From assembly GCA_018064925.1 (NCBI GenBank), contig JAGHUH010000026.1, positions 1 to 51,888 on the forward strand: DNA of 51,888 bases, written 5' to 3'. Origin of the DNA: Candidatus Cacconaster stercorequi (lineage in GTDB: Bacteria; Bacillota; Clostridia; Oscillospirales; Oscillospiraceae). This document shows, one piece after another, positions 31,895 through 40,320 of this stretch. The first letter of the stretch is position 1. Each line of letters begins with the position of its first letter. Position numbers and translations under genes: made by a program. The notes beneath the pieces were generated by a model, which worked only from the letters and a program-made list of their open reading frames with translations, ran no database searches and was not told where the DNA came from.

Positions 31895-33010
31895 ATGGCA
31901 TTTGGATTGGAAACAGGCCCGGAAAATGTGGTCATTCTTAAAGTGATCGGCGTTGGCGGCGGCGGCAACAATGTGGTTAACCGCATGGTCAAGACCGGCA
32001 CCAAGGGCGTTGAGTTTATTGCTGTTAATACGGATAAGCAGGTGCTGAATTCGTCCAGCGCCAATTATAAAATTCAGATCGGCGAAAAGCTGACCCACGG
32101 TCAGGGCGCCGGCGCAAATCCCGAGGTGGGCCGCAAGTCCGCTGAGGAGAGCCGCAACCAGATCGCCAAGGCATTGGAGGACGCCCACATGGTGTTCATT
32201 ACTGCCGGTATGGGCGGCGGTACCGGCACCGGCGGTGCACCCGTTGTGGCCGAGGTTGCCCGGGAGATGGGCATTCTGACCATTGGCGTGGTTACCAAAC
32301 CCTTTGCTTTCGAGGGTCGTCGCCGTATGACGGCTGCCGAGCAGGGTATTGAGGATCTGCGCGGCAAGGTGGACTCCCTGGTGATCATTCCCAACGATCG
32401 GCTGAAGTACGCCACCGATCAGAAGATCACCTTCGCCAATGCATTTGAAATTGCGGATGATGTACTGCGTCAGGCGGTGCAGAGCATTTCTGATCTGATC
32501 CGTGACACCGGCTTCATCAACCTGGACTTTGCCGATGTGTCCGCCGTGATGAAGGATGCCGGCTTGGCCCACATGGGCGTTGGCCGCGCAGCCGGCAAGG
32601 GCAAGGCCGAGGAAGCCGCCCGCATGGCCATTTCCAGTCCCCTGCTGGAGACCTCTATTACCGGCGCCAAGGGCGTGCTGATCAACATTACCGGCTCTGC
32701 CGATATCGGTCTGGAGGAAGTGGAGCAGGCTGCATCTCTGGTGCAGGAGGCTGTACATCCCGATGCCCTGACCATCTTCGGCGCCACCTTTGATGAGGAG
32801 ATGGAGGATGAGATCCGCGTCACCGTGATCGCCACCGGCTTTGATGACGGCAACGGCTGCGCTGTCGAGGACGATGAGGAGAAGCAGGAAGACGCTCCCA
32901 AGATCCCCCAACCGCTGGACGAGGTCGAGGGCGAGAAAGCATCCGAGGAGGAAGCTGACAAATCTTTCGATGAGATTTTGAAGATTTTCAATCGCAACGA
33001 CAAGTTTTGA
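31895..33010 (+). CDS. ftsZ: Cell division GTPase FtsZ
   Basis: The protein has 371 residues from ATG 31895 (CAGGAGGAACC upstream); the ATA-region start at 31865 lacks a ribosome-binding site. GTPase landmarks are [14 protein letters not shown], the tubulin signature GGGTGTG at 107-113, [17 protein letters not shown], and the T7-loop residues [19 protein letters not shown]. The tail ends with a conserved-type peptide ([13 protein letters not shown]) after an acidic linker, probably the contact site for membrane tethers. It polymerises into the division ring. No ftsA precedes it, as in some Clostridia that use SepF. Confidence 0.97.
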   Translation: MAFGLETGPENVVILKVIGVGGGGNNVVNRMVKTGTKGVEFIAVNTDKQVLNSSSANYKIQIGEKLTHGQGAGANPEVGRKSAEESRNQIAKALEDAHMVFITAGMGGGTGTGGAPVVAEVAREMGILTIGVVTKPFAFEGRRRMTAAEQGIEDLRGKVDSLVIIPNDRLKYATDQKITFANAFEIADDVLRQAVQSISDLIRDTGFINLDFADVSAVMKDAGLAHMGVGRAAGKGKAEEAARMAISSPLLETSITGAKGVLINITGSADIGLEEVEQAASLVQEAVHPDALTIFGATFDEEMEDEIRVTVIATGFDDGNGCAVEDDEEKQEDAPKIPQPLDEVEGEKASEEEADKSFDEILKIFNRNDKF

Positions 33011-33023
33011 TGGAAAAATAATG

Positions 33024-33062
33024 CAAGCACTGCAGGTTTTACCTGTGGTGCTTGTTTTTTTG
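33024..33062 (+). terminator. Terminator after ftsZ
   Basis: CAAGCACTGCAGGT / ACCTGTGGTGCTTG around TTTT, followed by TTTTTTT. Confidence 0.85.
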
Positions 33063-33188
33063 CGTCTGTTGCCGTGATGTGTGCATCGCCATCCAATCCG
33101 ACCTGATTTTGCCCGTAATGAAACACTCCGTTTCGGCACAAAGTAAGATCGTCGTCGGCGACAAAAACAAAAAAATAAGGGTGATCGA

Positions 33189-34223
33189 ATGCATGAAACG
33201 CGTAAAAAACAGACCATGCAGCGCATCATTGCCTGCCTGCTGGCACTGCTGCTGGCTTGCCCGATGCTTCTGCCGCAGGCGTGGGCATCAGGCGGTGAGC
33301 GCACCGTGATCCCGTCGGGAAAAGCGGTGGGTATTAAATTGTTTGCCGACGGCGTGCTGGTGGCGGCCGTTTCGGATCTGGAGGTCGGCGGACAGACGAT
33401 CTCTCCGGCAGAGGACTGCGGCTTGAAGGAAGGGGACCTGATTCTCCGCATCAATGATGAAAAAGTCGAGTCAACGGAGCATGTGCAGTCCATTCTGCAG
33501 GCCAACGCCACCCAAAAGCTGACGCTCTGCATCAAGCGCGGCGACCGGACGCTGAACCTGTCGGTGACGCCGGTGCACTGCGATGACGGTGTGTACCGTC
33601 TGGGCGCATGGATCCGCGACAGCATGGCGGGCATCGGTACGCTGACCTATTATGATCCCGAAACCTGTTCGTATGGCGCGCTGGGGCACGGCATTACCGA
33701 TGTGGACACCGCCAAGCTGATGCCGCTGGCCGCCGGCTCCATCATGGAAACACAGGTCAAGGCGGTGCGCAGGGGTGAAAAGGGTACACCCGGCGAGCTG
33801 AAGGGCGATTTTTCCACCCAGCGGGATGTGGGCACGCTGTGCGCCAACACGGAAAGCGGCATTTTCGGCACTGTGGCGGATGAGGATTTCCTGACCGACG
33901 GTGACGCAGTGCCGGTGGCGCAGAGCAGCGAGATCAAAACGGGAAAAGCCACCATTCTGTCCACCATCAGCGGCGATGACACACAGGAATATTCTGTGGA
34001 GATCGTGAAAATTTATCCCTGCAGTCAGGCCACCCGCAATATGCTGGTGCGCGTCACCGACCCGCGGTTGCTGGAAACCACCGGCGGCATCGTGCAGGGG
34101 ATGAGCGGCAGTCCCATTTTGCAAAACGGCAAGTTGGTGGGCGCCGTGACCCATGTGCTGGTAAACGATCCCACCCAGGGCTACGGCATATTCGCAGAAA
34201 ATATGCTCAATGCGGCGGGATAG
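33189..34223 (+). CDS. spoIVB: SpoIVB serine peptidase
   Basis: This 344-residue protein has a signal/anchor helix (about 10-30, IIACLLALLLACPMLLPQAWA) and a PDZ domain (about 60-115, DCGLKEGDLILRINDEKVES). An S55 peptidase domain follows with GALGHGI (His at residue 167) and GMSGSPI (Ser at residue 308), ending HVLVNDPTQGYGIFAENML. In the forespore, SpoIVB is secreted into the intermembrane space and cuts SpoIVFA to activate pro-sigma-K. ATG 33189 is preceded by AAGGGTGAT. Its position just before spo0A is conserved in spore formers. Confidence 0.95.
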   Translation: MHETRKKQTMQRIIACLLALLLACPMLLPQAWASGGERTVIPSGKAVGIKLFADGVLVAAVSDLEVGGQTISPAEDCGLKEGDLILRINDEKVESTEHVQSILQANATQKLTLCIKRGDRTLNLSVTPVHCDDGVYRLGAWIRDSMAGIGTLTYYDPETCSYGALGHGITDVDTAKLMPLAAGSIMETQVKAVRRGEKGTPGELKGDFSTQRDVGTLCANTESGIFGTVADEDFLTDGDAVPVAQSSEIKTGKATILSTISGDDTQEYSVEIVKIYPCSQATRNMLVRVTDPRLLETTGGIVQGMSGSPILQNGKLVGAVTHVLVNDPTQGYGIFAENMLNAAG

Positions 34224-34231
34224 CAGGCAAA

Positions 34232-34261
34232 AGGAAGCCGGGGCGTTTGCCCCGGCTTCCT
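34232..34261 (+). terminator. Terminator-like hairpin after spoIVB
   Basis: AGGAAGCCGGGGC / its complement around GTTTG, a GC-rich 13-bp stem just after the spoIVB stop. The following bases are not T-rich, so efficiency is uncertain. Confidence 0.55.
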
Positions 34262-34359
34262 GCGGCAAAAAACGATGGTTTTCATCCATATCGGCTTTAT
34301 CTACAAGATGTGGCAGAGAAATTTTATGACAACCACAAAACATCGAAAATGTTGCAAAA

Positions 34360-34400
34360 TGTCGAAAAATGTAGATGAAAAGTGGCATACTTTCGACAAA
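34360..34400 (+). promoter_or_regulatory. Spo0A boxes ahead of spo0A
   Basis: TTCGACAAA at 34392-34400 is an exact reverse match to the 0A-box consensus TTTGTCRAA. TGTCGAA at 34360-34366 is an exact forward match to the core. Weaker matches lie at 34326-34334 and 34341-34348. They sit immediately upstream of the -35 element, indicating autoregulation by phosphorylated Spo0A. Confidence 0.65.
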
Positions 34401-34406
34401 AATGTC

Positions 34407-34435
34407 TTGAAAACGCTGTCTCTTTCTGATAGATT
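34407..34435 (+). promoter_or_regulatory. SigA-type promoter of spo0A
   Basis: TTGAAA (34407-34412), 17 bases, TAGATT (34430-34435), directly downstream of the 0A boxes and about 85 bases ahead of the ATG. Confidence 0.55.
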
Positions 34436-34518
34436 ATACACAGGTCGCGGGACAAAAGCGGATTTGCCCCGCAGCATATATGACCGGAAATCTTGATTCA
34501 GGAAGAGGACGGAGAGCC

Positions 34519-35271
34519 ATGGAAAATCAAACAAGAGTGCTTCTTGCCGATGGCAGTGAAGAATTTCGCATTTTGTTGAAGGAACATATAGAGAGCACAG
34601 GAGAATTTACGGTGGTAGGCAGCACCGGCGACGGCAACGAGGCGATGCAGCTTCTGCGGCGGGAAAAGCCGGAGCTGCTGATTATGGATGTGGTGCTGCC
34701 GGGTCTGGATGGCTTTGGCGTGCTGCGTCAGCTTTCCCAGGAGGAGATGCCCAAGGTCATCGTGGTGTCGGCGTTTTGCAGTCAGCGTACCGTGGCGGAG
34801 GCGGTGGATCTGGGCGTGTACTTCTTCCTGCCCAAGCCCTGCAACGAAGACTCTCTGCTGGAGCATATGCGTCAGGCCTGCCGCACCGAGGAACAGGAGG
34901 ATGACTTTTCCAAAACGCTGGAGGCCATGGTCACCGAGGTGATCCACGAGATTGGCGTGCCGGCGCACATTAAGGGTTACCAGTATCTGCGGGAGGCTAT
35001 TATGATCGCCGTGGAGGACATGGAGGTCATTAACGCCGTTACCAAGGTGCTGTACCCTGAGGTAGCCAAGCGGTTTTCCACCACGCCCTCCCGCGTAGAG
35101 CGCGCCATTCGCCATGCCATCGAGGTGGCATGGGATCGCGGCGATCTGGAGACCCTGCAGGATTACTTCGGCTACACGGTCAACTCCGCTAAGGGCAAGC
35201 CCACCAATAGTGAATTTATCGCCATGATCGCTGATCGCTTGAGCCTCCAGCGCAAGCAGAAGCGCGCATAA
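34519..35271 (+). CDS. spo0A: Sporulation master regulator Spo0A
   Basis: The protein has 250 residues from ATG 34519 (GACGGAGAGCC upstream). The receiver domain (about 4-125) has the phosphoacceptor Asp57 in [12 protein letters not shown], Ser/Thr in VVSAF and Lys in LPKPCNE. The Spo0A-C DNA-binding domain (about 145-247) has [20 protein letters not shown] and the recognition region [17 protein letters not shown], then [23 protein letters not shown]. It governs entry into sporulation once phosphorylated. Spo0A boxes upstream suggest it controls itself. Presence of both parts intact argues the organism can sporulate. Confidence 0.97.
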   Translation: MENQTRVLLADGSEEFRILLKEHIESTGEFTVVGSTGDGNEAMQLLRREKPELLIMDVVLPGLDGFGVLRQLSQEEMPKVIVVSAFCSQRTVAEAVDLGVYFFLPKPCNEDSLLEHMRQACRTEEQEDDFSKTLEAMVTEVIHEIGVPAHIKGYQYLREAIMIAVEDMEVINAVTKVLYPEVAKRFSTTPSRVERAIRHAIEVAWDRGDLETLQDYFGYTVNSAKGKPTNSEFIAMIADRLSLQRKQKRA

Positions 35272-35274
35272 GGC

Positions 35275-35326
35275 AAAAAAATACCTCCGAGTCCGGCCTT
35301 TCACCGGGAAATCGGAGGTATTTTGT
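35275..35326. terminator. Bidirectional terminator between spo0A and the M20 peptidase gene
   Basis: AATACCTCCGA / TCGGAGGTATT with a nested CCGG...CCGG inner hairpin; A-rich before and TTTTG after, serving both convergent genes. Confidence 0.75.
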
Positions 35327-36453
35327 TATCCGAAATAGTCGCCCAGCACCGCCATGACGAACCGCAGACCATCTTGCAGCGTGTCGGTGTGGAGACATTC
35401 CTCCCGAGTGTGGCAGCCGTGGGCATCACAGCCGCCGATACACACCGCCGGAATGCCCAACGACAGAGGGTAGTTTGCATCGGTGGAGCCGGAGGTGCAC
35501 CGCAGCTCCACCCCCAGTACCTCCCGCCCTGCGGCGAGAATGGGGGCAAGATAGGCGTCATAACCCGGAATTTCCGCACCGCAGGGACGGTCGCCCAGCA
35601 GCTCCACTGCCACATCCGTGCCCTCAGCGCGGAAAGCATCAATGATGCGGAGGAAATGCTGACGCATAGCGTCCAGGCACACTATGTCATCCGAGCGGTA
35701 TTCATACAGCATGGTGGCCTCCTGAGCGATGGTGTTCACCGAGGTGCCGCCGGTGACGGTGCCCACATTGCAGGTGGTCTTGCTGTCTCCGTGGCTGGGG
35801 AGCTCCACAGCGTACAGCGCACCAATCAGCGCGGCCATTTCAACGATGGCGTTTTTTCTGCCGAAATCGTTATAGGAGTGGCCGCCCTCCGTGCGGACAG
35901 TGACGCGGTAGCGGTGGGAACCCACCGCCCGGGTGACCAGGTCGGACAGATTGCCGTCCACGGTGATGACGCCCTTGATGCGTTTCCCGAAGGTGCCCAC
36001 AATGGCGCGGCAGCCTTTCAGATTGCCCAGCCCTTCCTCGCAGGAATTAGCCACGATCAAAACGCCTGTTTTCGGGGCGTGATGCTGAAAATATCGGGCG
36101 GCGTGAAGCAGTACTGCCAGACGGGCGGTGTCATCGCCAACGCCGGGGGCGTAGAATCGGCCGCCGTCCTCCCGGAAGGGCAGAGGTGTCGTGTCGGGAA
36201 ACACCACATCCGTATGTGCCATGAAAACATAAAGATCGTTTTCTTCCGTTACGCCCATGGGCCAAATCACATTCAGCGCCTCGTCGATATAGGCATTGTC
36301 TACGCCCTGCTTATGGAGCCAATCCATCACATACGCCGCCCGCTGTGCCTCGTGGTGGGACGGCGCCGGAATCACCGCCAGAGCGCGGATGAACTGTTTG
36401 ACATCCTCGGTAGTTTGGGCGGCATAGCGTTCCATTTGTGCCGTCAGCTTCAT
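35326..36453 (-). CDS. M20 family metallopeptidase
   Basis: This 375-residue protein carries the M20 metal-site pattern. It has MAHTDVVFPD (first zinc ligand and catalytic Asp), GVGDDTARLAVLL (bridging Asp), NSCEEGLGNLKG (catalytic Glu and ligand), VDGNLSDLVTRAVGSHR, and a C-terminal HTREECLHTDTL with the last His. A lid domain lies between (TEGGHSYNDFGRKNAI). The family includes dipeptidases, peptidase T-like enzymes and acyl-amino-acid hydrolases; GSTDANYPLSLGIPAVCIG favours a tripeptidase-like enzyme. It is a single-gene unit on the minus strand. The substrate is not determined by sequence. Confidence 0.88.
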   Translation of the reverse strand: MKLTAQMERYAAQTTEDVKQFIRALAVIPAPSHHEAQRAAYVMDWLHKQGVDNAYIDEALNVIWPMGVTEENDLYVFMAHTDVVFPDTTPLPFREDGGRFYAPGVGDDTARLAVLLHAARYFQHHAPKTGVLIVANSCEEGLGNLKGCRAIVGTFGKRIKGVITVDGNLSDLVTRAVGSHRYRVTVRTEGGHSYNDFGRKNAIVEMAALIGALYAVELPSHGDSKTTCNVGTVTGGTSVNTIAQEATMLYEYRSDDIVCLDAMRQHFLRIIDAFRAEGTDVAVELLGDRPCGAEIPGYDAYLAPILAAGREVLGVELRCTSGSTDANYPLSLGIPAVCIGGCDAHGCHTREECLHTDTLQDGLRFVMAVLGDYFG

Positions 36454-36523
36454 TGTGATCCTCTCCCTGCTTCGCGTTTTTTTTCATAATACCATATGCT
36501 CCGGCGAAAGGCAAATCCACCCA

Positions 36524-36552
36524 TTGACACCACCGGAAAAGGATGTTAAAAT
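36524..36552 (+). promoter_or_regulatory. SigA-type promoter of the cysS T-box leader
   Basis: TTGACA (36524-36529), 17 bases, TAAAAT (36547-36552). The transcript would begin just before the T-box stem I. Confidence 0.75.
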
Positions 36553-36559
36553 AACTACA

Positions 36560-36790
36560 ATTGCATAGCGTGTTGAGCGGAAAGAGTAATCTCAAGCCAC
36601 CGGGAAAGAGAAACGGGGTCACCGGCTGAAAGCCCTGTTACCGAGTGCGGGATGAAAGTGCGTCCGGGAGCGCGGGGGATGTGGATGCCCTCCGGGATGA
36701 TGGCCGTTACCCCATCGACCTCAAGTGATAAACGAGAGTGGAACCGCGATCATTTCGCCTCTCATGCCCTGCGGCATGGGAGTTTTTTAT
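36560..36790 (+). promoter_or_regulatory. T-box riboswitch (cysteine) controlling cysS
   Basis: The leader shows a stem I region with an AGAGAA-type motif and a GGCTGAAAGCC apical hairpin. The conserved T-box AGAGTGGAACCGCG is at 36735-36748 (consensus AGGGTGGNACCGCG). A terminator hairpin CTCATGCC / GGCATGGGAG with TTTTTT follows at 36759-36788. TGC cysteine codons occur at 36646 and 36659, in the region where the specifier loop should fall on the 3' side of stem I; which one is used needs folding. Uncharged tRNA-Cys would stabilise the antiterminator and permit cysS expression. A tRNA-Cys(GCA) gene lies in the same window at 49768. Confidence 0.9.
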
Positions 36791-36829
36791 TTTGCCAATC
36801 AAAATTGATCATATAGAAGGAGAAACATT

Positions 36830-38278
36830 ATGTATCTTTATAACTCTGCTACCCACAAGAAGGAAGAATTCAAGACCCACACCCCCGGCCATGTGGAGAT
36901 GTACACCTGCGGCCCCACCGTGTACCATTTCGCCCACATCGGCAACCTGCGCTCCTACATCATGGAGGATGTGCTGGAGAAGTATCTGCGCTTTGCCGGC
37001 TTCGATGTCAACCGCGTGATGAACATCACCGATGTGGGTCACCTGACTTCTGACGCCGACGAGGGCGAGGATAAGATGCTCAAGGGCGCCAAGCGCGAGC
37101 ATAAGTCCGTCATGGAGATCGCCAAGTTCTATACCGACGCCTTCTTCTCCGACACCGAGAAGCTGAACATCAAGTACCCCGACATCGTCCAGCCCGCCAC
37201 CGGCCTCATTGACGACTATATCAACATTATCACCCGCCTGTTGGAGAAGGAATATGCCTACATCGCCGGCGGCAATGTGTATTTCGACACCTCCAAGCTG
37301 GAGCGCTACTATATCTTCAACGAGCACAACGAGGATGATTTGGCCGTGGGCGTCCGCGAGGGCGTGGAGGAGGATCCCAACAAGCGCAACCGCAATGACT
37401 TCGTGCTGTGGTTCACCAAGTCCAAGTTCGAGGATCAGGCCCTGAAATGGGACTCCCCCTGGGGCGTGGGTTATCCCGGCTGGCACATTGAGTGCTCCGG
37501 CATCTCCATGAAGTTCAACGGCGAGTACCTGGACCTGCACTGCGGCGGCGTGGATAATGCCTTCCCCCACCACACCAACGAGATCGCCCAGTCCGAGAGC
37601 TATCTGGGCCACGCCTGGTGCCCCCAGTGGTTCCATGTGGCGCATCTGAACACCGAGACCGGTAAGATGTCCAAGTCCAAGGGTGAGTTTCTCACCGTGT
37701 CGCTGCTGGAGGAAAAGGGCTACGATCCCATCGTGTACCGTTTCTTCTGCCTCCAGAGCCACTACCGCAAGGGCTTGCTGTTCTCTTGGGAGAATCTGGA
37801 TAATGCCACCGTGGCCTATAATAAGCTGATTGCCAAGATCGCCAAGCTGAAGGACGGCGGCGATGTGGACGAGGCCGCTTTTGCCGAGCTGAAAGCCAAG
37901 TTCAGCAAGGCCATGGACAACGACCTGAACACCTCCATGGGCGTGACGGTGCTGTACGATATCCTGAAGGCCAAGACCACCGACGCCACCAAGCTGGCCG
38001 TCATTGACGCCATCGACGCCGTGCTGGGTCTGAAGCTGTTGGAGAAGGCCACCGCCGAGCGCGAGAAGCAGGCCAAGCTGGCTGCTCAGCCCGCTGTGTT
38101 CACCGTGGTCAGCGAGGACGGCGAGGAGAACGCCGAGATCGAGGCCATGATCCGCGCCCGCGCCGATGCCAAGAAGGCCAAGAACTTTGCCGAGGCCGAC
38201 CGCATCCGCGACGAGCTGAAGGCGCAGGGCATCGAGGTCACCGATGTGGCCGGCGGCGCCAAGTGGAAGAGAATCTAA
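36830..38278 (+). CDS. cysS: Cysteinyl-tRNA synthetase
   Basis: This 482-residue class Ia synthetase charges tRNA-Cys. The opening MYTCGPTVYHFAHIGNLRSYI holds the first zinc Cys and the HIGH-type motif HIGN. WHIECSGIS and LHCGGVDNAFPHHTNEIAQSE add the other zinc ligands, and KMSKSKGEFLT is the KMSKS loop. The C-terminal DALR-type helical and anticodon-binding regions end with DVAGGAKWKRI. The length is a little above the usual 465. Codon use is strongly biased to C-ending codons, typical of a highly expressed gene. It is controlled by the T-box upstream and ended by a strong terminator. Confidence 0.97.
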   Translation: MYLYNSATHKKEEFKTHTPGHVEMYTCGPTVYHFAHIGNLRSYIMEDVLEKYLRFAGFDVNRVMNITDVGHLTSDADEGEDKMLKGAKREHKSVMEIAKFYTDAFFSDTEKLNIKYPDIVQPATGLIDDYINIITRLLEKEYAYIAGGNVYFDTSKLERYYIFNEHNEDDLAVGVREGVEEDPNKRNRNDFVLWFTKSKFEDQALKWDSPWGVGYPGWHIECSGISMKFNGEYLDLHCGGVDNAFPHHTNEIAQSESYLGHAWCPQWFHVAHLNTETGKMSKSKGEFLTVSLLEEKGYDPIVYRFFCLQSHYRKGLLFSWENLDNATVAYNKLIAKIAKLKDGGDVDEAAFAELKAKFSKAMDNDLNTSMGVTVLYDILKAKTTDATKLAVIDAIDAVLGLKLLEKATAEREKQAKLAAQPAVFTVVSEDGEENAEIEAMIRARADAKKAKNFAEADRIRDELKAQGIEVTDVAGGAKWKRI

Positions 38279-38292
38279 GCAATACGCGCATC

Positions 38293-38327
38293 AAAAAAAC
38301 TCCCGTGCACTGCACGGGAGTTTTTTC
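38293..38327. terminator. Terminator between cysS and pepT
   Basis: Near-perfect palindrome ACTCCCGTGCA / TGCACGGGAGT with flanking A and T runs, usable on both strands. Confidence 0.88.
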
Positions 38328-38329
38328 TG

Positions 38330-39532
38330 TCATTTTGCCAGATGGATAAGCACCTCCACCATTTTCTCCATGGAGGAAACGGGGATGCACTCGTGGACAC
38401 CGTGGAAGTTCATGCCGCCGGTGGACAGGTTGGGGCACGGAATTCCCTCGTAGGACAACCGCGCGCCATCGGTGCCGCCTCGGATGGGGACGATCTTCGG
38501 CGTGACGGCGGCGTCACGCATGGCGGTCTGCGCCGCGTCGATGAGCTCCATGTGGGGCAGAATCTTCTCTTTCATGTTGTAGTAGCTGTCCGTGACGGTC
38601 AGCACGAAACTGCCCGCGCCCCAGACATCGTTGAGATAGGCGGCGGTGCTGCGCAGAAAGAGTTTGCGCTGCTCAAAGCGCCGGCGGTCATGGTCGCGGA
38701 CGATCAAGTGCAGCGTGACCAAACTCTCATCGCCGGCGATGTCGCAGACATGGTAAAAACCCTCGTAGCCCTCGGTGTGGGCGGGAGTTTCCGCCGGCGG
38801 CAGGAGGGAGAGAAAATCGTGTGCCATCAGCACGGCGTTTTTCATCTTGTTTTTCCCCTCGCCGGGGTGGATGTTCACGCCGTGCACGGTCAGCGTCACC
38901 GCGGCGGCGTTGAAATTTTCGTATTCCAGCTCGCCCAGCTCACCGCCATCCACGGTGTAGGCGCGGCGGGCGGGAAAGCCGTCAAAGTCGAAGTGGTCGG
39001 TGCCGCGTCCGATCTCCTCGTCCGGTGTGACGCACACGGCAATCGTGCGGTGTGGAATCTCCGGGTGGGCCGCCAGATATTCGCAGGCGGTAAAGATCTC
39101 CGCGATGCCGGCTTTGTCGTCGGCACCCAGCAGCGTGGTGCCGTCGGTGACGATCAGCTCCTGCCCGATGTATTTCTGAAGCGCAGGAAAATCGGCGGCG
39201 CGGGTCACCACGCTGCCGTCGCCCAAAGGAATATCGCCGCCGGTATAGCGGACGATCTGCGGCACAACGCCGGCACCGGACACGGCGGGAGAGGTATCCA
39301 TGTGGGCGATCAACCCCAGCGCCTCGCCGGTATAGCCGGAAGTGGCGGGCAGAACACCGTACACATAGCCCCATTCGTCCATGTGAGCGTTCTCCAGTCC
39401 CATGGCGGACAGCTCCTCCGCCAACGCCTGTCCCAATACCTTTTGCCGCGCCGTGGAGGGGAAGGATGGGGCATTCTCATCGGATGTGGTGTGGAAGGAT
39501 ACATATTTCAAAAATCGTTCTACGACTGTCAT
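38330..39532 (-). CDS. pepT: Peptidase T (tripeptide aminopeptidase)
   Basis: This 400-residue M20B enzyme removes N-terminal residues from tripeptides. It starts MTVVERFLKYVSFHTTSDE. LIAHMDTSPAVSG carries the first His and Asp, LLGADDKAGIAEI the bridging Asp, VTPDEEIGRGTDHFD the catalytic Glu and ligand, and YTVDGGELGELEYENFNAA plus GTDGARLSYEGIPCPNLSTGGMNFHGVHE the remaining ligands. These match PepT closely. GGAGGCATCTGAA precedes the ATG on the minus strand. It is transcribed alone, convergent with cysS. Confidence 0.95.
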   Translation of the reverse strand: MTVVERFLKYVSFHTTSDENAPSFPSTARQKVLGQALAEELSAMGLENAHMDEWGYVYGVLPATSGYTGEALGLIAHMDTSPAVSGAGVVPQIVRYTGGDIPLGDGSVVTRAADFPALQKYIGQELIVTDGTTLLGADDKAGIAEIFTACEYLAAHPEIPHRTIAVCVTPDEEIGRGTDHFDFDGFPARRAYTVDGGELGELEYENFNAAAVTLTVHGVNIHPGEGKNKMKNAVLMAHDFLSLLPPAETPAHTEGYEGFYHVCDIAGDESLVTLHLIVRDHDRRRFEQRKLFLRSTAAYLNDVWGAGSFVLTVTDSYYNMKEKILPHMELIDAAQTAMRDAAVTPKIVPIRGGTDGARLSYEGIPCPNLSTGGMNFHGVHECIPVSSMEKMVEVLIHLAK

Positions 39533-39564
39533 TTCAGATGCCTCCGTGTTTGTAGTGTATCATG

Positions 39565-39593
39565 AGTGTATCACACTTTTCACCGTACAACAA
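39565..39593 (-). promoter_or_regulatory. SigA-type promoter of pepT
   Basis: On the minus strand TTGTTG (39588-39593), 17 bases, TACACT (39565-39570), about 30 bases before the pepT ATG. Confidence 0.5.
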
Positions 39594-39604
39594 GAAAGCG
39601 GCAG

Positions 39605-39637
39605 AAAAAAGCCGATCCCCTGAAGGATCGGTTTTTT
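39605..39637 (-). terminator. Terminator of the XRE-type regulator gene
   Basis: CCGATCC / GGATCGG around CCTGA with A and T runs on either side. It lies downstream of the minus-strand regulator gene. Confidence 0.7.
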
Positions 39638-39724
39638 GGAAAATACAGATACTGTAAAAAGCAACAATCATATTGACACGGTGGACAACCGGCCTACCGC
39701 GTCGCTGACAATACGGATGGTGTC

Positions 39725-40072
39725 TTACTTCAGTGCGTCGCCCTCGGTGGGAGCGGACAGCTCGGTGCAGCGGTCATACTCGACCTTCAGCACGGTGGCC
39801 ACGGTATGGCGGCCATAATCGTCCAGCTGCGCATACTGATTCAGTATGGTCTGGGTGTCGTTGGTCAGATAGAATGCCGCGTCATTGGAGATGGCCTTGA
39901 TGCCCAGCGTGTTGCAGATCTGCATCACCGTGTCAAAGGAGGAACCGCCGATGCCGTTATGCAGGGCGCTGTTGATGGTGGACAGGGGAATATCCACGGC
40001 GAAAGAGAACTGACGAACGCTCTTATACTGCCGCGCAATTTCTGTGCGAACGATTTTAGTGAGATTATCCAT
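39725..40072 (-). CDS. XRE-type helix-turn-helix regulator
   Basis: The protein has 115 residues from the ATG complementary to 40070-40072 (GAGGGT upstream on the minus strand); the longer frame from 40102 lacks a site. The N-terminal domain (about 1-65) is a cro/C1-type helix-turn-helix: IARQYKSVRQFSFAVDIPLSTINSALHNGIGGSSFDTVMQICNTLGI. The C-terminal 45 residues (NQYAQLDDYGRHTVATVLKVEYDRC) are a short helix found in many clostridial XRE proteins. It is transcribed divergently from the yihY-type gene across an AT-rich gap. Targets are unknown. Confidence 0.82.
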   Translation of the reverse strand: MDNLTKIVRTEIARQYKSVRQFSFAVDIPLSTINSALHNGIGGSSFDTVMQICNTLGIKAISNDAAFYLTNDTQTILNQYAQLDDYGRHTVATVLKVEYDRCTELSAPTEGDALK

Positions 40073-40128
40073 AGTGTGACCCTCTTTTACAAAAAATACC
40101 AATAGATATCTATAAATTGATTATGCAG

Positions 40129-40156
40129 ATTATACCATAAAGAAAGAAAAACGCAA
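40129..40156 (-). promoter_or_regulatory. Promoter of the XRE-type regulator
   Basis: On the minus strand TTGCGT (40151-40156), 16 bases, TATAAT (40129-40134). The divergent intergenic region 40073-40320 is strikingly AT-rich for this part of the window. Confidence 0.5.
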
Positions 40157-40266
40157 TAATTATTTTAATGTGTTTGTAAAATTTTTCTCTTCTGCTTGAA
40201 ATAAAGATAACTTATGGCAAATGAAAATGATTTATCCGCTATCAAAACAGCCAAAATATAAATCGC

Positions 40267-40295
40267 TTTTATTTTATGCTCGTATGTGGTAAAAT
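40267..40295 (+). promoter_or_regulatory. Promoter of the YihY-family gene
   Basis: TTTTAT (40267-40272), 17 bases, TAAAAT (40290-40295), about 25 bases before the ATG at 40321. Confidence 0.4.
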
Positions 40296-40320
40296 AAACT
40301 ATTAAGTGAGGTCAGATTTT

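Noticed and set aside
31829-33634. Minus-strand open frame of about 600 codons opposite ftsZ
   Set aside because: It is an antisense shadow of ftsZ and the start of spoIVB; no recognisable domains or ribosome-binding site.
35323-36489. Plus-strand open frame opposite the M20 peptidase
   Set aside because: The minus strand has all M20 metal ligands in order; the plus-strand translation has no family features.
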